Origin: Zychaea mexicana
Taxonomy: Eukaryota > Mucoromycota > Mucoromycetes > Mucorales > Lichtheimiaceae
Length of the DNA stretch: 64,000 nt
Reading direction: 5' to 3'
Assembly (NCBI RefSeq): GCF_025766255.1
Contig: NW_026516671.1
Location: forward strand, 558,001 to 622,000
The notes beneath the pieces are model-generated. The model saw only the letters and a program-made list of their open reading frames with translations. It did no database searches and was not told the DNA's origin. Of the stretch, positions 26,716 to 40,485 are shown in pieces (within the stretch, counting starts at the first letter, position 1; every line of letters begins with the position of its first letter). A program made the translations under genes and the position numbers.

Positions 26716-27972
26716 AAGAAGAAACACTAAAAACAGATCAAATGAGTGTATATATATAACAACAAAAAGTATATAGAATAGTATTATTTTTTCTTTCCCA
26801 ATCCCACATACACGAACAAACGAATCCATTCATGCACACACTCATCCTCTCTCTCTCTCGTTGTCCCTTGTTAGATACTTTGTAGTCATTTCTAGTTCTG
26901 TTTTTTTATATAAAAAGTAACCGACTCTTAACATAATAGCGGAGGGTAGTCGTCACCCGGAGTGGGATCGTTGGTCCTATATTCCAGATAGAGCAACTGA
27001 ACATGAGATATATTCTGGATGGTGTGTCATTACACTTTTTTACAATGTGAAGCGGGTTATATAGCTGTTTATACTACATCGGACCGGTCCTGTATTTTTT
27101 CGGCTCTCAGGGATCAAACAAAACTCCTGTCGATACTTTGAAGTCCTCCTATTTATATACATGGGAGAGAAGCAAATACAATCGCAGATCAAAGTGTATG
27201 TGTACGTGCATTTGCATATGTGCTGTATATGTGTATGTGTGCCAAAGTATGTGTATACATTACCAATATTTCACATAAAGATATGCAATTTTTAGTATGT
27301 GAGATAACAGGAAATCTCTTCAGAAGATGAAGATAATCCTTTTCTTCCTTCTTCTATTCTTCTTCATACCTAATGTGTGAAATACATGAGTAATCGCTTT
27401 TGAACCATGTGAGAGCTGTTGCTGTTGTTGTCCATTGTGGGTTGAGTATCCCCGGATCACTTACTACTCCTTCTATTACCTATTGCATATAGCGGGTACC
27501 ATTTCTAAAGAAAAATGAGTTAAGGAATAGGGTAGCTATGTAGCATGTACTGATCTGTACATTATAGTATATTTTGCACATATAATCCTGCAAAAAGATT
27601 TTTAGCATGTAGAAAGAGAAACAACATGTAAAATAGTGTGTAGTAGCTTTCTCTTTCTCTCTCTCTCTTCCTTTTTCTCCTAGTTTCTCCACTGCCAACT
27701 ACCTTATAGGTTATTCGTTTCCTCGCTTTCTTTCTCTCCCTTTTCGTGCCCGCTTTGCTCTCGGTTGACGTTTCTTACCAAAAACTTTTTGTCCTCCTTT
27801 AAGGCCCCGTGACCCCATTCCTGCACCCCCCGGGGTTGACTGGGGGAGGGAGACAGTGAGAGCAAGAGGAAGAGGATGGTTCTTTCTCCTACCAAACTGT
27901 GTGTAATCTTGTATAGTATAAATAGAGACTCTTTTTTTGTTTCTTTATATATGATTTAGTACCTTTTTTGTC
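26716..27972. other. spacer between PPR gene and bHLH gene
   Basis: Holds the 3' flank of the PPR gene and the bHLH promoter (TATA-like TATAAATAG at 27917 and long CT-rich tracts at 27650-27740). No gene was recognised. Confidence 0.45.
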
Positions 27973-29257
27973 ATGAATGATTTTTCAGCAAGAGACGGAG
28001 GATTATTTTATAGTGCTGCTGCAGGTAACATCCATTATAGTATATAAATGATGTCCTTTTTTTAGCTTCGAATATGATTACCTATCGTTGTTTTACGCTT
28101 AACAGAAAAACTAAAAAAAAGCCATCTTTCATTATACACATAAACGATACACAACGGATAACGGAACCGATTATAAAAAGATCCATTAATGTGGTCATCA
28201 ATACCAATGGGCCGTGAACCATCTACTGCATCAAGTCCTATGTCACCACTTACACCCACAAAAACCGAAGACCTAAGTGGGTTTTTATTCCCTGGCGAGG
28301 ACGAACCAACGAAAAAACAACAACGTCGTCGACCCCGATCTTTCCAGGATAAACCGTAAATATATTTCTTAATTTATGTTTACCGTGATTTTGTTGCTTA
28401 TTCTCTGGCTAGTGCAAGATCATTTTCGTCGTGTAAATGCTTTAGAGAAATGATACTGATACATATCATAAAGTGACAGTAATAGCAACAACAACAACAT
28501 CAGCAACAGCAGTAATAGTGGCTGTAAATCAACATCGTCCGTCGAAATACGAAGGCAGATCCATATTCAATCTGAACAAAAACGACGAGCTCAAATTAAG
28601 GATGGTTTTGAGGAGTTACGAAACCAGCTACCAGCTTGTCTTAATAAGAAAATGAGTAAAGTGGCTCTGCTGCATCGCAGTAAGTTCGAAAACGATGTTT
28701 TTACTAAGGGGATGGGGGGCTCGGATGGGAGAACGAAGAAAGAGGTGTTATGTATGGATAGATCTTAAGAAAACGAGACACCCACACAGGAGAAATAGGT
28801 TTATTAAACGATATATGCTTCATTCTGTAGCTGTCCAACATATTCAGCATTTAAAAAATACACAAGTATCTATATTAGCCGAACTTGAACGTCTAGTTAG
28901 AGAAAATGAAGAACTACGCAAGTATGTATATTATTTTATCGTGATACTTGTCTCACTTATTAACTTATTGCAACTACTAGGTTTCAGGGAAGTATGACCC
29001 TGCAGCAAGATCCTTCTACCCTTTATGCTGTCACTACTGATGCCGCTGCGGTTGGTGCCCATCCTCTTCATCATCATCAACCTCCTCCTACCCACCAACC
29101 TCATCCTCATCCTCACAGTATTTCTAATACCACCAACGTTATCACCGCAGCATCACAGTATTCACAATCGCAACCATCGTTATCTCTCTCCTCCTCAACC
29201 TCTTCCTCAGCCACCACAACAACATCCATGGGTGCTCAATTGTACAGGGATTCGTAA
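27973..29257 (+). CDS. basic helix-loop-helix transcription factor
   Basis: Exons 27973-28024, 28181-28355, 28474-28679, 28831-28921 and 28981-29257 join in phase to 266 residues. The basic region IRRQIHIQSEQKRRAQIK has His5, Glu9 and Arg13, the contacts used by class-B bHLH proteins (Max/MLX/Tye7/Ino4 type) for CACGTG E-boxes. Helix 1 is GFEELRNQLP and helix 2 KVALLHRTVQHIQHLKN; it runs into a heptad segment (ILAELERLVRENEELRK) that could be a short zipper. The loop is short (ACLNKKMS). The N-terminus is Ser/Pro/Thr-rich and the C-terminus His/Pro/Ser/Thr-rich, both low complexity. Exon 3 has two in-frame acceptors six bases apart (28474 or 28480). It converges on IML1, which ends 141 bp away. 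The target pathway is unknown. Confidence 0.85.
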
Positions 29258-29398
29258 TTAGTCTTTGTAATGTGTATAGTTTTTTTTCCTCACTTTCACT
29301 ACTCACTTTTTCCTTTTCTTCAATCTCAATCATCTCCTCCAAATTTCTCTTTCAATAACACACACAATCACATTATTCTTTTTTTTAAATTGAAACTA

Positions 29399-32300
29399 CT
29401 ATAATACATCTGAGTTGTTATTGCCGGAAGTAGCACTGCTAGGTGATGGTTTTGGTTTGTTGTTGTTGGTACTAATAGATGTACTATTAGCCCGAGTGGC
29501 TAAATTTGTTGTCGACGTGGTATGTTGCTGTTGCTGATGCTGTTGTGGGGCAGTGACAGTAACAGTTGAAGAAGGACTATGATTGTTCGTTGGTGTTGTG
29601 GCTCCAATAGCTGCAGCCGCGGCCGCTGCAGCTGTTGCATTGATTTCCAAGGATTCTGGGGACATTATCGGTAGTTGTAGCTGTTGCTGCTGATCATCTT
29701 CCACTGCTGTCGCTGTCGTTGGCGCCGTAGATGCTGTATCTTCCGTCAATGTCGTATCAATAGACGGAACGCGAGCATTCTCAAATGCCCAGTTATCCTG
29801 CTGATCCTCGGATATCAAGTTATTTCGTGTAGCTTCCCAAAAGGCTTCGAGCCGTTGAGGATCCGAACAGAACTCTTGGAAATTCTGGCGCAGTACTTCT
29901 GGATGCACTAATGATGATGAGCCTTGTTTACGGCTACGGCTCAAGACCAAAGCTGGTGTATGGTTTGTATAGAGCCGATTGTTCACCCAATAAAAGCCTT
30001 CATTGTCGGGTCGAATCTGTACAAAGGCAACACCCGATCGATGGATGTATTGATCGTACTTGTATGCTTCTTTGATATACGTGTATTTCATTTGGATTCC
30101 TTCGGTCTTGGCTCGTTCAAATTTGTCATCTGCTTCAACATCCAAGACAAATCCTAAATGGCGTACGAGCGCTACAGCATAAAAATTGTCGGGTACTTCA
30201 TAACGGGCGTTTAGCTCGGATACGGGTGGAGGTTTGATCGCAAAGTTGATGGCGACAGGAGTTTGGAATGGGTTGTTGTTTTCGGATTCATCGTAGGCTT
30301 GATCGACAGAGCCTTCCACAACCAGTAATCCACATCGCTCTGCTTGGCGGCTCCAGTTTTGAACAAGTTCTTGAACCAGCTGCGCCGTGCATCCGAGCCA
30401 GTTGAGCTGGAAATGATAGCAATTATAGGCGTTGTGTAGGGTATCATAGTGAAGTATGGCTGTTTCGCGTCGATTACTCTTTTTGTATGGGTCAACGTCG
30501 ATAATCATTTCTCGCGACATTTCATACTCAATCGTTGTCTTTGACCGTCGCGGTGATTGTGGTGAAGCAACAGAGGCACCACCGCTAGCTGTGCCTCCGT
30601 TTGCTGCTGCAACTGATGCTGATGCTGATCCTGCACCTCCGCCAATACTACCTCCACCTCCGCCCGTCCCACTCGAAGCACTAGTATCTTTGCTGTTGAC
30701 TGAGAGCATAGACGGTGACGATTGAATCTTGTTTTTGCCCAAGGATGTGTTGTTTATAGTAAACCAAGCCTTTTGCGGTTGCTGACTAGGCATAAATTCG
30801 GCATGTAAGCGATAAAAATAATGACCATCCAAAAATGTATGTCGGCTCGTTGACGAGACTAACAAGGGCGGATTACGCTCCATGAGTGCATTTCCCAACG
30901 CCACAGCTTCCTCACGAGTGCTTATATCGTCAAATTGGCTTATCAGCCAATCCACCATTTCGCTGCCCACAAAGGAGCTGCGATACACTTTGAAGTGCCA
31001 TCGTCGATCAAACATCTTGACACCGGCTTTTGGATCACGCATTGCTATTGCAATATCCTTGCTCTTGGATTCTCGCGACAGTCCAAGGTTTTGACCGACA
31101 ATCGATGATAGTAAGCTAGTATGCTGACCAAACAACGGTGACGCCGATGATTGTACGGATTTAAATGCTTCGCTCGTCACGTATGCCGATGGATCCATGG
31201 TCGTGATTTTTAATCCAAAGTCTGTGTATCCAAGATCCTTCTTGCGACGTTTCTGCATTTCTTCACGCTCTTGCGGTGTCAACCATTTCGCCTTGCGCAA
31301 GTTTTGCAACCATGTGTCGAACAGCGCAAGTCGCTTTTCTTCATCGTCCAAGTTATCCTGTTGTGACGGAGTCATTCCAGGTGCACTCGATGGGAGTGTT
31401 TCGCGTGGTATTACAATGAACCGTGCTCGCCAGAAGCGTAGATTGTCTGTGAGCTCCTCTTGATAACCGGCTACCAGATGGTCGAGGTAGTTCCATGCAT
31501 AGAGTAAGCTTGGATAGCTGAACGAGACGCTCTTGGGTCGATAACTCGCTACATTCTTTGGCCAAATAGCACATTTGTATGTCATTTTTTTGATATCAAA
31601 ATCAATCGTACGAACATAGCGTCGTACTTCCACATTTTGGCCAGACGAGTCAAATGTGAGTTGATGTACTTGATGTCCCATCGAGAGCCACCATACCATG
31701 TGCTTCCATTTGATTTTGTCTGCCTCATCATGAAGTGTGGCCAGCGTTTTACTAGTGGTTCCTGGTACAGCCGTATTACCAGCAGCAGCAATGCCGCCGC
31801 CAGCACCACCAGATGCCATAGTGTTCGGACCGGTCGCGCTGCCGTCTTTGCCACTATCTTTGTTGCTGTTACTACCGCTGTTGCTACTCGTCGTTACCAT
31901 GCCACTCATGCTGTTAGGTGGGCCAATAAATCCAGTCCCGCTACCATCGCCGCCACCACCAGACAACCCATGGCCATACACTTTATTCACAGGCTTCTGG
32001 TGGGCTGATGCTGTGATATCCACGATGATCTGGAAACCTTGCGCGAGACGCTGGCTGATCATTTCTGTCAACAGATTTGCAGTTTTGATATGTTCGGACA
32101 GGTTCCGATCGCCTGCTTGGTACAAGTTAACGTCCTCACTGGCTGACACAGTGTACATGTAGTGATTATAGTGTTTTTTGAGTTCTTCGTTTGAAGGAAA
32201 ATAATCGGTCGTTAGGGGTAAGCATGCAGGTGACGTGATTGATCGCCAATGCACACGTGCACCGTCGTAATGATCGGCGCGTGGCAATGCATGCAGCCAG

Positions 32301-35217
32301 CGACGCAAGTGTGATGTGAATATCACTGAATAGTCAGAGGGGTTGCATGGATTGATCAAGCCGTTACGGGATGCGCTTGTGAAGCGGTTATGCCAGGCGT
32401 GCGAAGGAGACGACCGGTTTCCACCGCCAAAACTTGTGCGGATCAAATCACTGTTCCCCGAGTGTTTGTGGATCGAAGGACAGCTGCCGGCAGCGTTTTG
32501 ACGTGGTGAAGGGTTAGTGGATTTGCTTCGACTGTCTGGCCTGCCAGACTTGTTATTGATTGGCACCGGATCGACTGTGCTAGAACTCACGAGCATCAGA
32601 TCTTCATCGTCTAGACCTGGTGAATTCTGCCCACCATCTGTCGTTGCAATTTGTGCCATCACCCGGATGTCGTTGCTGTTCATCGTCCCTCGGCGCGAAG
32701 GTTTGATTCGGATAGGTGCAGCAGTAGCAGCAGGGTCGTCACGTCCTGGGGAAGGTCCCTTAAATATTTCGGTTACACGAGTGGGATGATCGTCTTTGCG
32801 TACATTGTTGTCAAAAGTGATTTTAGCACCCCCTTGTTGTGACTGAGACAGTATTGACATGACACGTCGTTGATCGCCGTGATGCCACGTCTGCACATGA
32901 TACTTAGTATTTTTGTACTCTAATCTTTTATGCTTATGTTTAAATGAATAATTCTTACTGTATTTGATTTAAGTGCATTAAACCGCATTGGCCACTGATC
33001 CATTGCGTCCGGCCGGTCAGGACTCTCCATGGAGCTTTTTTGCTTAGTGGGTGTCATGAGTTTAGGCGGTGGTGTGGCGGTGGTTACTCGCCGATTGAAT
33101 CGTGGTTCGAGACTTTCTTTAAACACTAATCCATCATACCTTTCATAATCGATTGTTGATGCGGCGGTAACGGATGATGATGGTGGTATAATCGTATTGG
33201 CAGCAGTAGCGGCACCACCGCCACCGTGTAAGAATGGAGGATGCCTTATAGATGAAAAATTTGCCGAACGTGATAGGTATGCTTCACCATTTCCATGTCC
33301 AGAGTCCGCAGACTTTGTCGATAATTTATCGTTCAAGCTACTACTGCTGCGTTGCGTCTTTAAGGTGCGTGTGATGGCTGCAAGCTGCTGTTGCTGTTGC
33401 TTTGCGGCGTTTTCAGACAGTAGTGGGATCGATATGCCAGCGAGATCATGTTCCATGATGCCCATCATTTGTAGTTCGTACATTTTGCAACGTGTATGGA
33501 ACTTGTCTTGTTTAATGAAATGGCCAGTTTCGTGGTTGTAAAAACTGCAGTCGATCCAATGCGGAACAGAGTAGTAGGTATATGTATCGCCCAGATTGTC
33601 ATCCAAGTAGAGCGGGTCCCACGATTCGATAGCTTTTTGTTTAGTTAAGTTTCCCACAATTTTGGTATCTGGAGACCCTTTGCTTTGTTGTTGTTGTTGT
33701 TGTTGTTGCTGTTGTTGCCTTGACGACGATGACACCAATGTATATTCCTGAGCGATCTCAACTGGCGGTGGTGAGGACTGGTAGGCGAACAATGGAGTGA
33801 CATGGAGTGGTAGGGGCGACAGACACACCAAGTCCATCGCAATGCCATTATCTGTCATGCGCTCGTTGGTCAACCGAAGCAGTTTCTTATTTACGGCGAA
33901 CTTGCCGGCCCCTGGTGTGATCAAGATAATTGAGAGACCCGTCCGCATCAAATCACGATCAACATAATGGTTATCAAACGGATTCAATGCCAGGTTGACC
34001 GCCTCGAGCACATTGCCCTCATAAGCAACCGAGATCCGACCGCTGACCACGCTCTGCTCATCCTTGTTTTTGCGCATCAGCACATCCTTTTGGAACGTCA
34101 ATTGTTCTTCCTTGAGCGGGGCAATCACTGACATCCAATCATCGGTGCTTTCCCAATCAGCAATGACTTTGTAAAAGTCCTTGTAATAGCGGCCATCAGG
34201 TGACTTGGATACAAGATGGTCGAATGGATCAGTATTGCCGTCATAGAATACGCGTGTAAACAAGACAATTGAAACAACGTGGTTGGTGCCTTCTTCTTTC
34301 CAGCGATTGAACAGTTCGGGAAGAAAGTTGTTGACGACTTTTTCAAAGTAGAGTTCACCGTCTTCGTCGAATTCCCACATTTCGCGTGATAGTTGGATGA
34401 ATAAAAAGTATTTGGCTGAACTCGATCGAAAGATCATACGTGTGTTTTCGTTGATGTACCCAGAAAGCATCTACAGATGGCGTTAACTCTCATGTTGAGC
34501 TTTAATTACTGTTTTGCATGAATCTAGGTCGAACCTCTCTATCATTGATAAACTGTCGTCGTACAGTAGCCTTGATAACGCCTGCAAACAGAATTTTCTT
34601 CTCTGCATAAACGCATGTGCCGTTTAGACTTTGCTGTAGCCGCCACATATCGCTTCGACCGAGATATTGCTCTTTAAATGAAAGCTCTACGTGATCCAAT
34701 GCAGCCTCGGGCGGATCAATCTATACATGTAGGTATTAACGCCCGTTTCTACAGGAGAAAGTTCTTTTCTATCCCCGCACGCGATCTCATACCAGCTCTA
34801 CATAGACTTCAATACGAAACCGAAGATTCAATCGATCGGCAATGTCTCGCGAAATAGAGATCTGTATGTTTTCTCAGCAGAAAGTAAGCTATCAAGGTTA
34901 ATTTCTATATTTCTCTATTCTTTTGTTTTATCTCTTCTCTTGCAAACCTGAAGTGATTGCTGCCGAGCCAGTGCTTCGCGATCCACGACTGTTGCCTTAA
35001 CGATAAGCGGCTCTCGTTCGGTCGACGAGGGTTGTTGAGGAAAATGAATGCGTAAGAGTTGACCGTTACGGAAATTTGCAAAGTGGTCGGGATTCACCAC
35101 GGCATCCTGGTTCTGGAATGTGCTCGGGTCATGGAACCAAAGACTGATGGGTTTCTGTGAGAGTAAATTGCCGGAAGGCACATTACTGCCGCCAGAAGTG
35201 GTTGTCGCACCAGGCAT
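29399..35217 (-). CDS. IML1: IML1/DEPDC5 homologue, GATOR1 (SEACIT) subunit
   Basis: Exons 35217-34948, 34861-34793, 34720-34535, 34470-32959 and 32890-29399 join in phase to about 1,842 residues (yeast Iml1 and human DEPDC5 are near 1,600; the excess is low-complexity Gly/Ser/Thr/Gln). Conserved N-terminal blocks are SLWFHDPSTF, the FRSSSAKYFLFIQLSREMW segment and NNFLPELFNRWKEEG. The DEP domain is near residues 1290-1370 (FKVYRSSFVGSEMVDWL). The C-terminal domain includes HFQLNWLGCTAQLVQELVQ. Iml1/DEPDC5 with Npr2/Npr3 acts on Rag/Gtr GTPases and switches TORC1 off on amino-acid shortage. The exon 3 donor is weak (GTTCGA). The ATG at 35217 was chosen because the N-terminal homology starts soon after it; the frame is open further upstream. 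Confidence 0.92.
33683..33717 (+). repeat. TTG trinucleotide tract coding Gln run in IML1
   Basis: On the minus strand this tract reads CAA and codes for about ten Gln within the disordered part of IML1. Confidence 0.8.
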
Positions 35218-37740
35218 GAAAAGAAGGAGACAAAGAGAGGGATATCCCGGCAAAAAAAAAATCCCAGCGGGGATGACATATTGTAGGGTCACAAAAACCA
35301 AGTGCTTACACTGATTGGTCAGTATGTTCCAATGAAAAGCATGGTTGTGCATGTACGGCAATGATGCTGGATCTCTACCTGCTAGTTGTTATGATCCGAT
35401 CTCCTGGGTATTATTCTCTTACGTTATATTTGATTCAAGAATATTATTGCAACCAGTTGAATATGTAATCAATTGAGCACGCACCCTGGGACTGATGTAA
35501 AAGTGTAAAAGAAACAGGCTTACACATTATGACGATGAATCATTTGTTTCTTGACAATTTTGCGTAGCCAGTAAAGTAGTTCGTTTTGGCTACATCACAG
35601 AGCTAGTAGCCTTTTATCATAGTTTTCATTCACTCACTGAGTGGTACTGAGTGGTATGTTGATCAAATGGTTTGGAAAATGTGCTTCAATTACAAAGTGT
35701 GGTATACTAACTAACTACGGATGTCCTTTGGCATATATATATACTATGCTCCAAGAGGGGCGCAGTTGGTTAAAACATTCTCAGAATCTATTACGCTCAT
35801 ATGATACGAGACTAACTACTTAGGAGCAATCAAGCTTCCGCGCTTCAATCCTTCTTTGCTACTATACTACCACGCTGTTATCTATGCAGCTGGTCAACCT
35901 GTCAAATGTTCCATTTCTGCTCGCTGTATGATATTAGCTGGTATGGAAGCAGATTGCATGAAAGAAAGACACTTTAGAGTTTTCCCTTTTGAATCCCGTC
36001 CATCGCGCCTCCTGTCTTCTCTATTACTTTACAGCTACCACAAGCAGTCTCTCCAACTATAGCGTACATGTAAAGAAAATACACTTTCCTTTCTCAAGTG
36101 AGGCAGCCCTCGTCTGATACCAAAGAGAAAGTCTGCTGTCGTGATAATCTGGACCAAACTGTTGTTTTTCACAGTCAAGTCCGTCCTCTTTTTGCTTTTG
36201 CTGCTGTCCAGCTTTGCCTAAGCCTACTTCTTTGGAGTAAAGGGTGGGGTCATCGCATAATGCTAGGTGGTATGCAGCATTTCATACCACTTGCTTCGCT
36301 CATTCTTGCTCTTTAACGATCCCTCCTTCCTACATCCTAATCGCGCTATTCTCAACAAGCTCCTGATTGTTTCTTAAATTCCTTTTCTATCTTCATGTCT
36401 CTCAACGGCCAGGTCGATTATCCTGCTCTGTGGCATCTATTATCTTTACTATCTATCAAGAGCTGTGTGGAAGCAATGAGTATCATGTCTGGCAGCCTCT
36501 GTACTTTGATGTAAAAGGAAAATACAACGCTCTAGTCATGGATCTAAGGGGCCCTAAGTATATGTCATGAGCGAAGTATAATAGTTAGAAAATTAATAAG
36601 AAACGTGCTCGACAATGAGTATTTTCCGCTTCTAGCATCGTTAAAAGGCTTGTTCAACATGTGCAGCAGGACCTTCGGCACCAGCACTGTTGGCATGTTT
36701 GGTATCTTTACAAGTGGTAAAGTGTCTATGATATTTCTTTTGACTAAAGCATTTAAATAAATGAAGTGCCCAGCTAATGCATTGACTTCGGAATGATAGT
36801 TGACTCGCGTACAGTAAAGGTTACCTCCACCGGGATATAAAACCAAACACTATTGTCGTGGGCGTCAATGACAGGGATGACAGAGCCTACCTCAACGATT
36901 TCAGCTTGGTTAAAAAAAACAAGTTTGCTGGCAAACACGTCGTGTGGAGAGAAGGACTCAGGTCCGTAGGTACGCGTTTATATTCAAAAATCCATGCTGA
37001 TCACGGAGAAAGTGAGCTATGCATCACAATGATCTTTAGGATTGCCTATCCTTGTTGCTTGCACTATTGACACACTTCTTTGAAATACTAAATAAAAATC
37101 GACCAGCAGCTGTGATCTTGAGGGATTTTCTTACGTAGCGCTGTACCTTGTTACCAGTGGCATAATGTCATGGATAGGTTTGCCAAAGGACCAAACGAAG
37201 GAGAAAAGGCTTGCTGCCGGGCACGATGTTGATGCCCTATGCTGTGATACCCCCTCTAGTTTGGCTGATTACGTTGGCTATATCTTTGAGCACGGCTACA
37301 AGGAAAAGCAAGGTTATAGGAAAACATTTCAAATATCTTACAGAGATGGGTTCCCAACGAAATACGTTAATCAAAAAACACGAGTTTGAGCGGGTGGTAT
37401 GTCGTGACGCTTTTGGATGCCTTGTGCAGACACTTCATCAAACGATCCACTTGTGATCATTTTTTTCTTTTTTTACATAACAGCTACGACAAAAGTACTA
37501 GTTTTAAGGAGGGACGAACGGTCATCCGCCCTCTCTTCCTTATCACTCTACTTTATCGGCGTACGCTTCTTCGGCACCACCCGTCTCTACCTCCAGATCT
37601 TCGTGCTACAACCACCGGTGTAAATATATCAAAGAATAGTAGCAGCAACAACGACAGCAATAAAAAGTATTTTCATCAGGAGCAAGAGACGCATCAGCTT
37701 TACCGTCAAGCTACATACCAAATAATCTCCAATGTGTATA
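35218..37740. other. 2.5 kb spacer, no supported gene
   Basis: Begins with the IML1 promoter. Several 60-120-codon frames exist (e.g. 36565-36846 on -, 37165-37389 on +) but none shows a family motif or phase-consistent exons. A tRNA-like A-box (GGCGCAGTTGGTTAAAAC near 35760) has no matching B-box. Decayed transposon sequence is possible. Confidence 0.35.
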
Positions 37741-38250
37741 CAGTACCCGCTCGTTAAACCGATCACCTCTGTTTTTCGAGAAAGTGATCGGTTTAACGAA
37801 TTAAAGATTGAGGGTCCGCCATGTGAGATATAGGACTCGCTGGAAGGACCATCTTATGATGTTACACCATTACATGTAATGTTTATATACATTTCAGGTT
37901 GGAATGCGAGTTGTTGAGGGGGAAAAGAAGAAGAACAGGAAGACATCAAATAGGCGATAGCGAAGATGAAACGAAAATACCAGCAATTGGTCGTCGATCT
38001 TCCTATCTGTTGAGCCATTGAGACTCTGAACATCTGTGAAGAGAAGAATCAGGTCTTTAAATTTGATGCAATCTCATATCACCAATTTCGCCAATTAAGC
38101 TATTAAGCATAATAACCTAACCAAAAATAACCGATCAATCGTGGGACAAATGATCGGTGATCGGTTTAGCGAACGTCCGATATTTTACTGCTTACCGAGC
38201 TGGTATTTTGGTATCGGTTTAAAGGTGATCGATTTAACGAGCGGGTACTG
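37741..38250. mobile_element. pogo/Tc1-mariner-like MITE
   Basis: A 510-bp non-coding element flanked by TA on both sides (37739-37740; 38251-38252). Terminal inverted repeats of about 27 bp begin CAGTACCCGCTCGTTAAA at 37741; the complement ends at 38250 with one mismatch in the compared arms. The block TCGTTAAACCGATCAC (37751-37766) recurs as a perfect inverse at 37784-37799 and again, slightly changed, at 38157-38172, giving a hairpin at the left end. No internal coding frame, so non-autonomous. Confidence 0.85.
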
Positions 38251-39433
38251 TAGGATGGCAGCATCAATTCCGACAAAGAAAACTGATGTTGTGCTAAGCT
38301 CTCAGATAAATGACAACGTGATGATGAGAGGTTGGCCTGTTATATCATGCTTCTAATGAGAAACAACATATCCGCGTATTTCATGGCAATACTATCAAAA
38401 TACGCGTGTGCATGACTCGATACCATTCAACATTCTGTCACACAGAAAAGTACCATCATCATATTATGACAAAGCTGCCGTCGCCACGGAAATAATTTGA
38501 AAAGCTAGCAGTCATCCCTAAGGTTCATGTCGCCTGATGATTTTATTATGCCTGTTAACGCTATCATATTGAAAAAAAAAAGAAACTAAAGATCTGCCCA
38601 AGTAAAGATATATATGTTATAGCCCACAAATATAATAGAAGTATTTTGCTATCGTATCACATTGGCACTCAATGAAATACCCCTCTTTCTTTACCGTCAA
38701 CTTTCTAGTCATACGCCACGTTATGTATTCCGCAAGTCAACAAATGAACGAAGAAATAACATGGTCAAGCGCTTTCACTATACTGTATTCAAACATTATC
38801 GATATTCATGTAATGAACATTTGTTAACCATGTAAACAGCATAAATAAGCGACTTAATAGCCTCAACCCATCAACGTCTTTCCTTTATCGACATTGTTGT
38901 CCACGCGTGATATATTACAAAAACCTGAACGCCTCAAGTGAGCTTTTTTTTGAATATTTCTGGACAGCCCTGGTAGCAGCAAACCATTCTACACAAAAAA
39001 AATTCGGAAGCAGTATGTACTAAGCATGCAACGCATTTGAACCCTAGTCTCGACTCGCTCATGCCGACATCTTTCAGCAACCCCATCATTCAAATGTATC
39101 TTTTTGCTTATATGAAGCTACATGCTGTTTGAGTTTTATATACTGGCACTGGTCAAAAGCAACATGTTTAATCTTTGAGAACAATAGGACCTTTCTCGAT
39201 GTTTTCATTCGGTCAAGGATACAGCACGCAAATCGTCAACAAAAATCATTGGACCATCGTATGCACTTTGGAGGCAAAACACAGTTTGAGATGGAGTTGG
39301 CTTACCGGCAAGCCAAGAAGCAAAGAAGAAAAGAAAATTTACTGTTGCGCCTTATGCGCTTTGTGAGAATATCCTGGGCGGCTGGTGCTGCTTTTGCTTT
39401 TGCTTTTGCTGTTGTTGTTGTTGCTGTTGTTGC

Positions 39434-39473
<40 letters not shown>

Positions 39474-40485
39474 GCTTTGCTTATTACCGTTGGTAGAGGT
39501 AGTAGCGGGAGCAGGGGCGGAAGCTTGTGAGGGGGAGGCGGTGGGGGCAAGAGAACTAGTGGCGGAAGTTGGTGGTGGTGGTGGGGACGGATACCGGTGT
39601 TTCAGCAGCGATGTTTATACAGGTGCAGATATTGATGAAGCGATGGACGCTGTAATGGAGTCATAGGGAGGGGGAGGGAACAACTGCCCGGCACTGCTTC
39701 AAAACCTTGTACTTTTGCTGTTGCTGTTAAAAAGAAATCCAGAATGATCATGATTATACTGTTAGAAACAAACGACGCCGCAGTACATGGGAACATACGA
39801 AAGCAAGTCATCCCTCGTCTATAATTCTGCAAGTCTTATTGTGTAGTTTTCAGCCAGCCAAGGAAGGCATGGGTTGGAAAGAGGAGCAGAATCGTTTCCT
39901 GTGTGAACAATGGCGATCTCATGAAACGGGTTTATCGACGTGGCTCATTTCTGTTTTGTTTTCTTCTTACTTTATCAGGCACTTTTCCAAGCATCAAGCC
40001 ATGTTTTCGCGTACAATCAGTCTTCAATGCTACACATTTGGTGTAAAGAATGACGGCGAGTATGATACCTGCTTCTACTGGATGGTGTTGAGGACGCAAT
40101 GGTGATGGCTTCAGTGGCGGTGTTTAGAGAGAATATGTCAGCGCTGATGGGTTTTGTTTCTCTGTTCCTGTTTTCTAGTTTACAAGACTACTATCTGAAC
40201 GCTTTATACTTGGCTGGTCTTCTATTACTTGTGCGCTTGTTCGTTTTGCTAGAATGGGAAGCGGTGTGCAGATATGGGTTGCGGCAGCGCGGATGCTTAT
40301 GTATCAATGACTGATGGCTTATAAACTTGTTTCCTTTAAGCTTCATCGGAACCATTCTTTTCCCGTGCAAGATACTGCTATGTCTACGGGTGTCTACTTT
40401 CATCCATAACTTGCTACACTAGCTCCTGTTGTCGTTGGCCAAGGTGCCCACTGGCTTCTCCCTTTTTTTTCCTCCACCAACCTGA
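38251..40485. other. 2.2 kb region with low-complexity and exon-like fragments
   Basis: No gene could be modelled. A Ser/Thr/Ala/Pro then Asn-rich frame lies on - between about 39350 and 39620. On + there are exon-like fragments: one rich in Lys/Arg/Gln (about 39200-39360), and one at 39849-39930 bounded by TTGTGTAG and GGGTTTAT. A further + fragment around 40470-40570 (ETAFGRKLVQALEAAAKTEG) crosses the left breakpoint of the tandem duplication. Together these may be remains of one disrupted gene. Confidence 0.35.
39408..39474 (+). repeat. TTG trinucleotide tract (67 bp)
   Basis: Nearly pure TTG with a few GCT interruptions. It reads Leu, Cys or Val on + and Gln, Asn or Thr on -; the coding strand, if any, is unresolved. 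Confidence 0.85.

Noticed and set aside
35755..35830. tRNA-like sequence (GGCGCAGTTGGTTAAAAC with TCTCAGAA loop)
   Set aside because: An A-box-like block is present but the anticodon stem does not pair and there is no B-box or acceptor stem; probably chance or a fragment.
39302..39550. Pro/Thr-rich minus frame over the TTG tract
   Set aside because: All three frames through a trinucleotide repeat are open, so openness is not evidence of coding.
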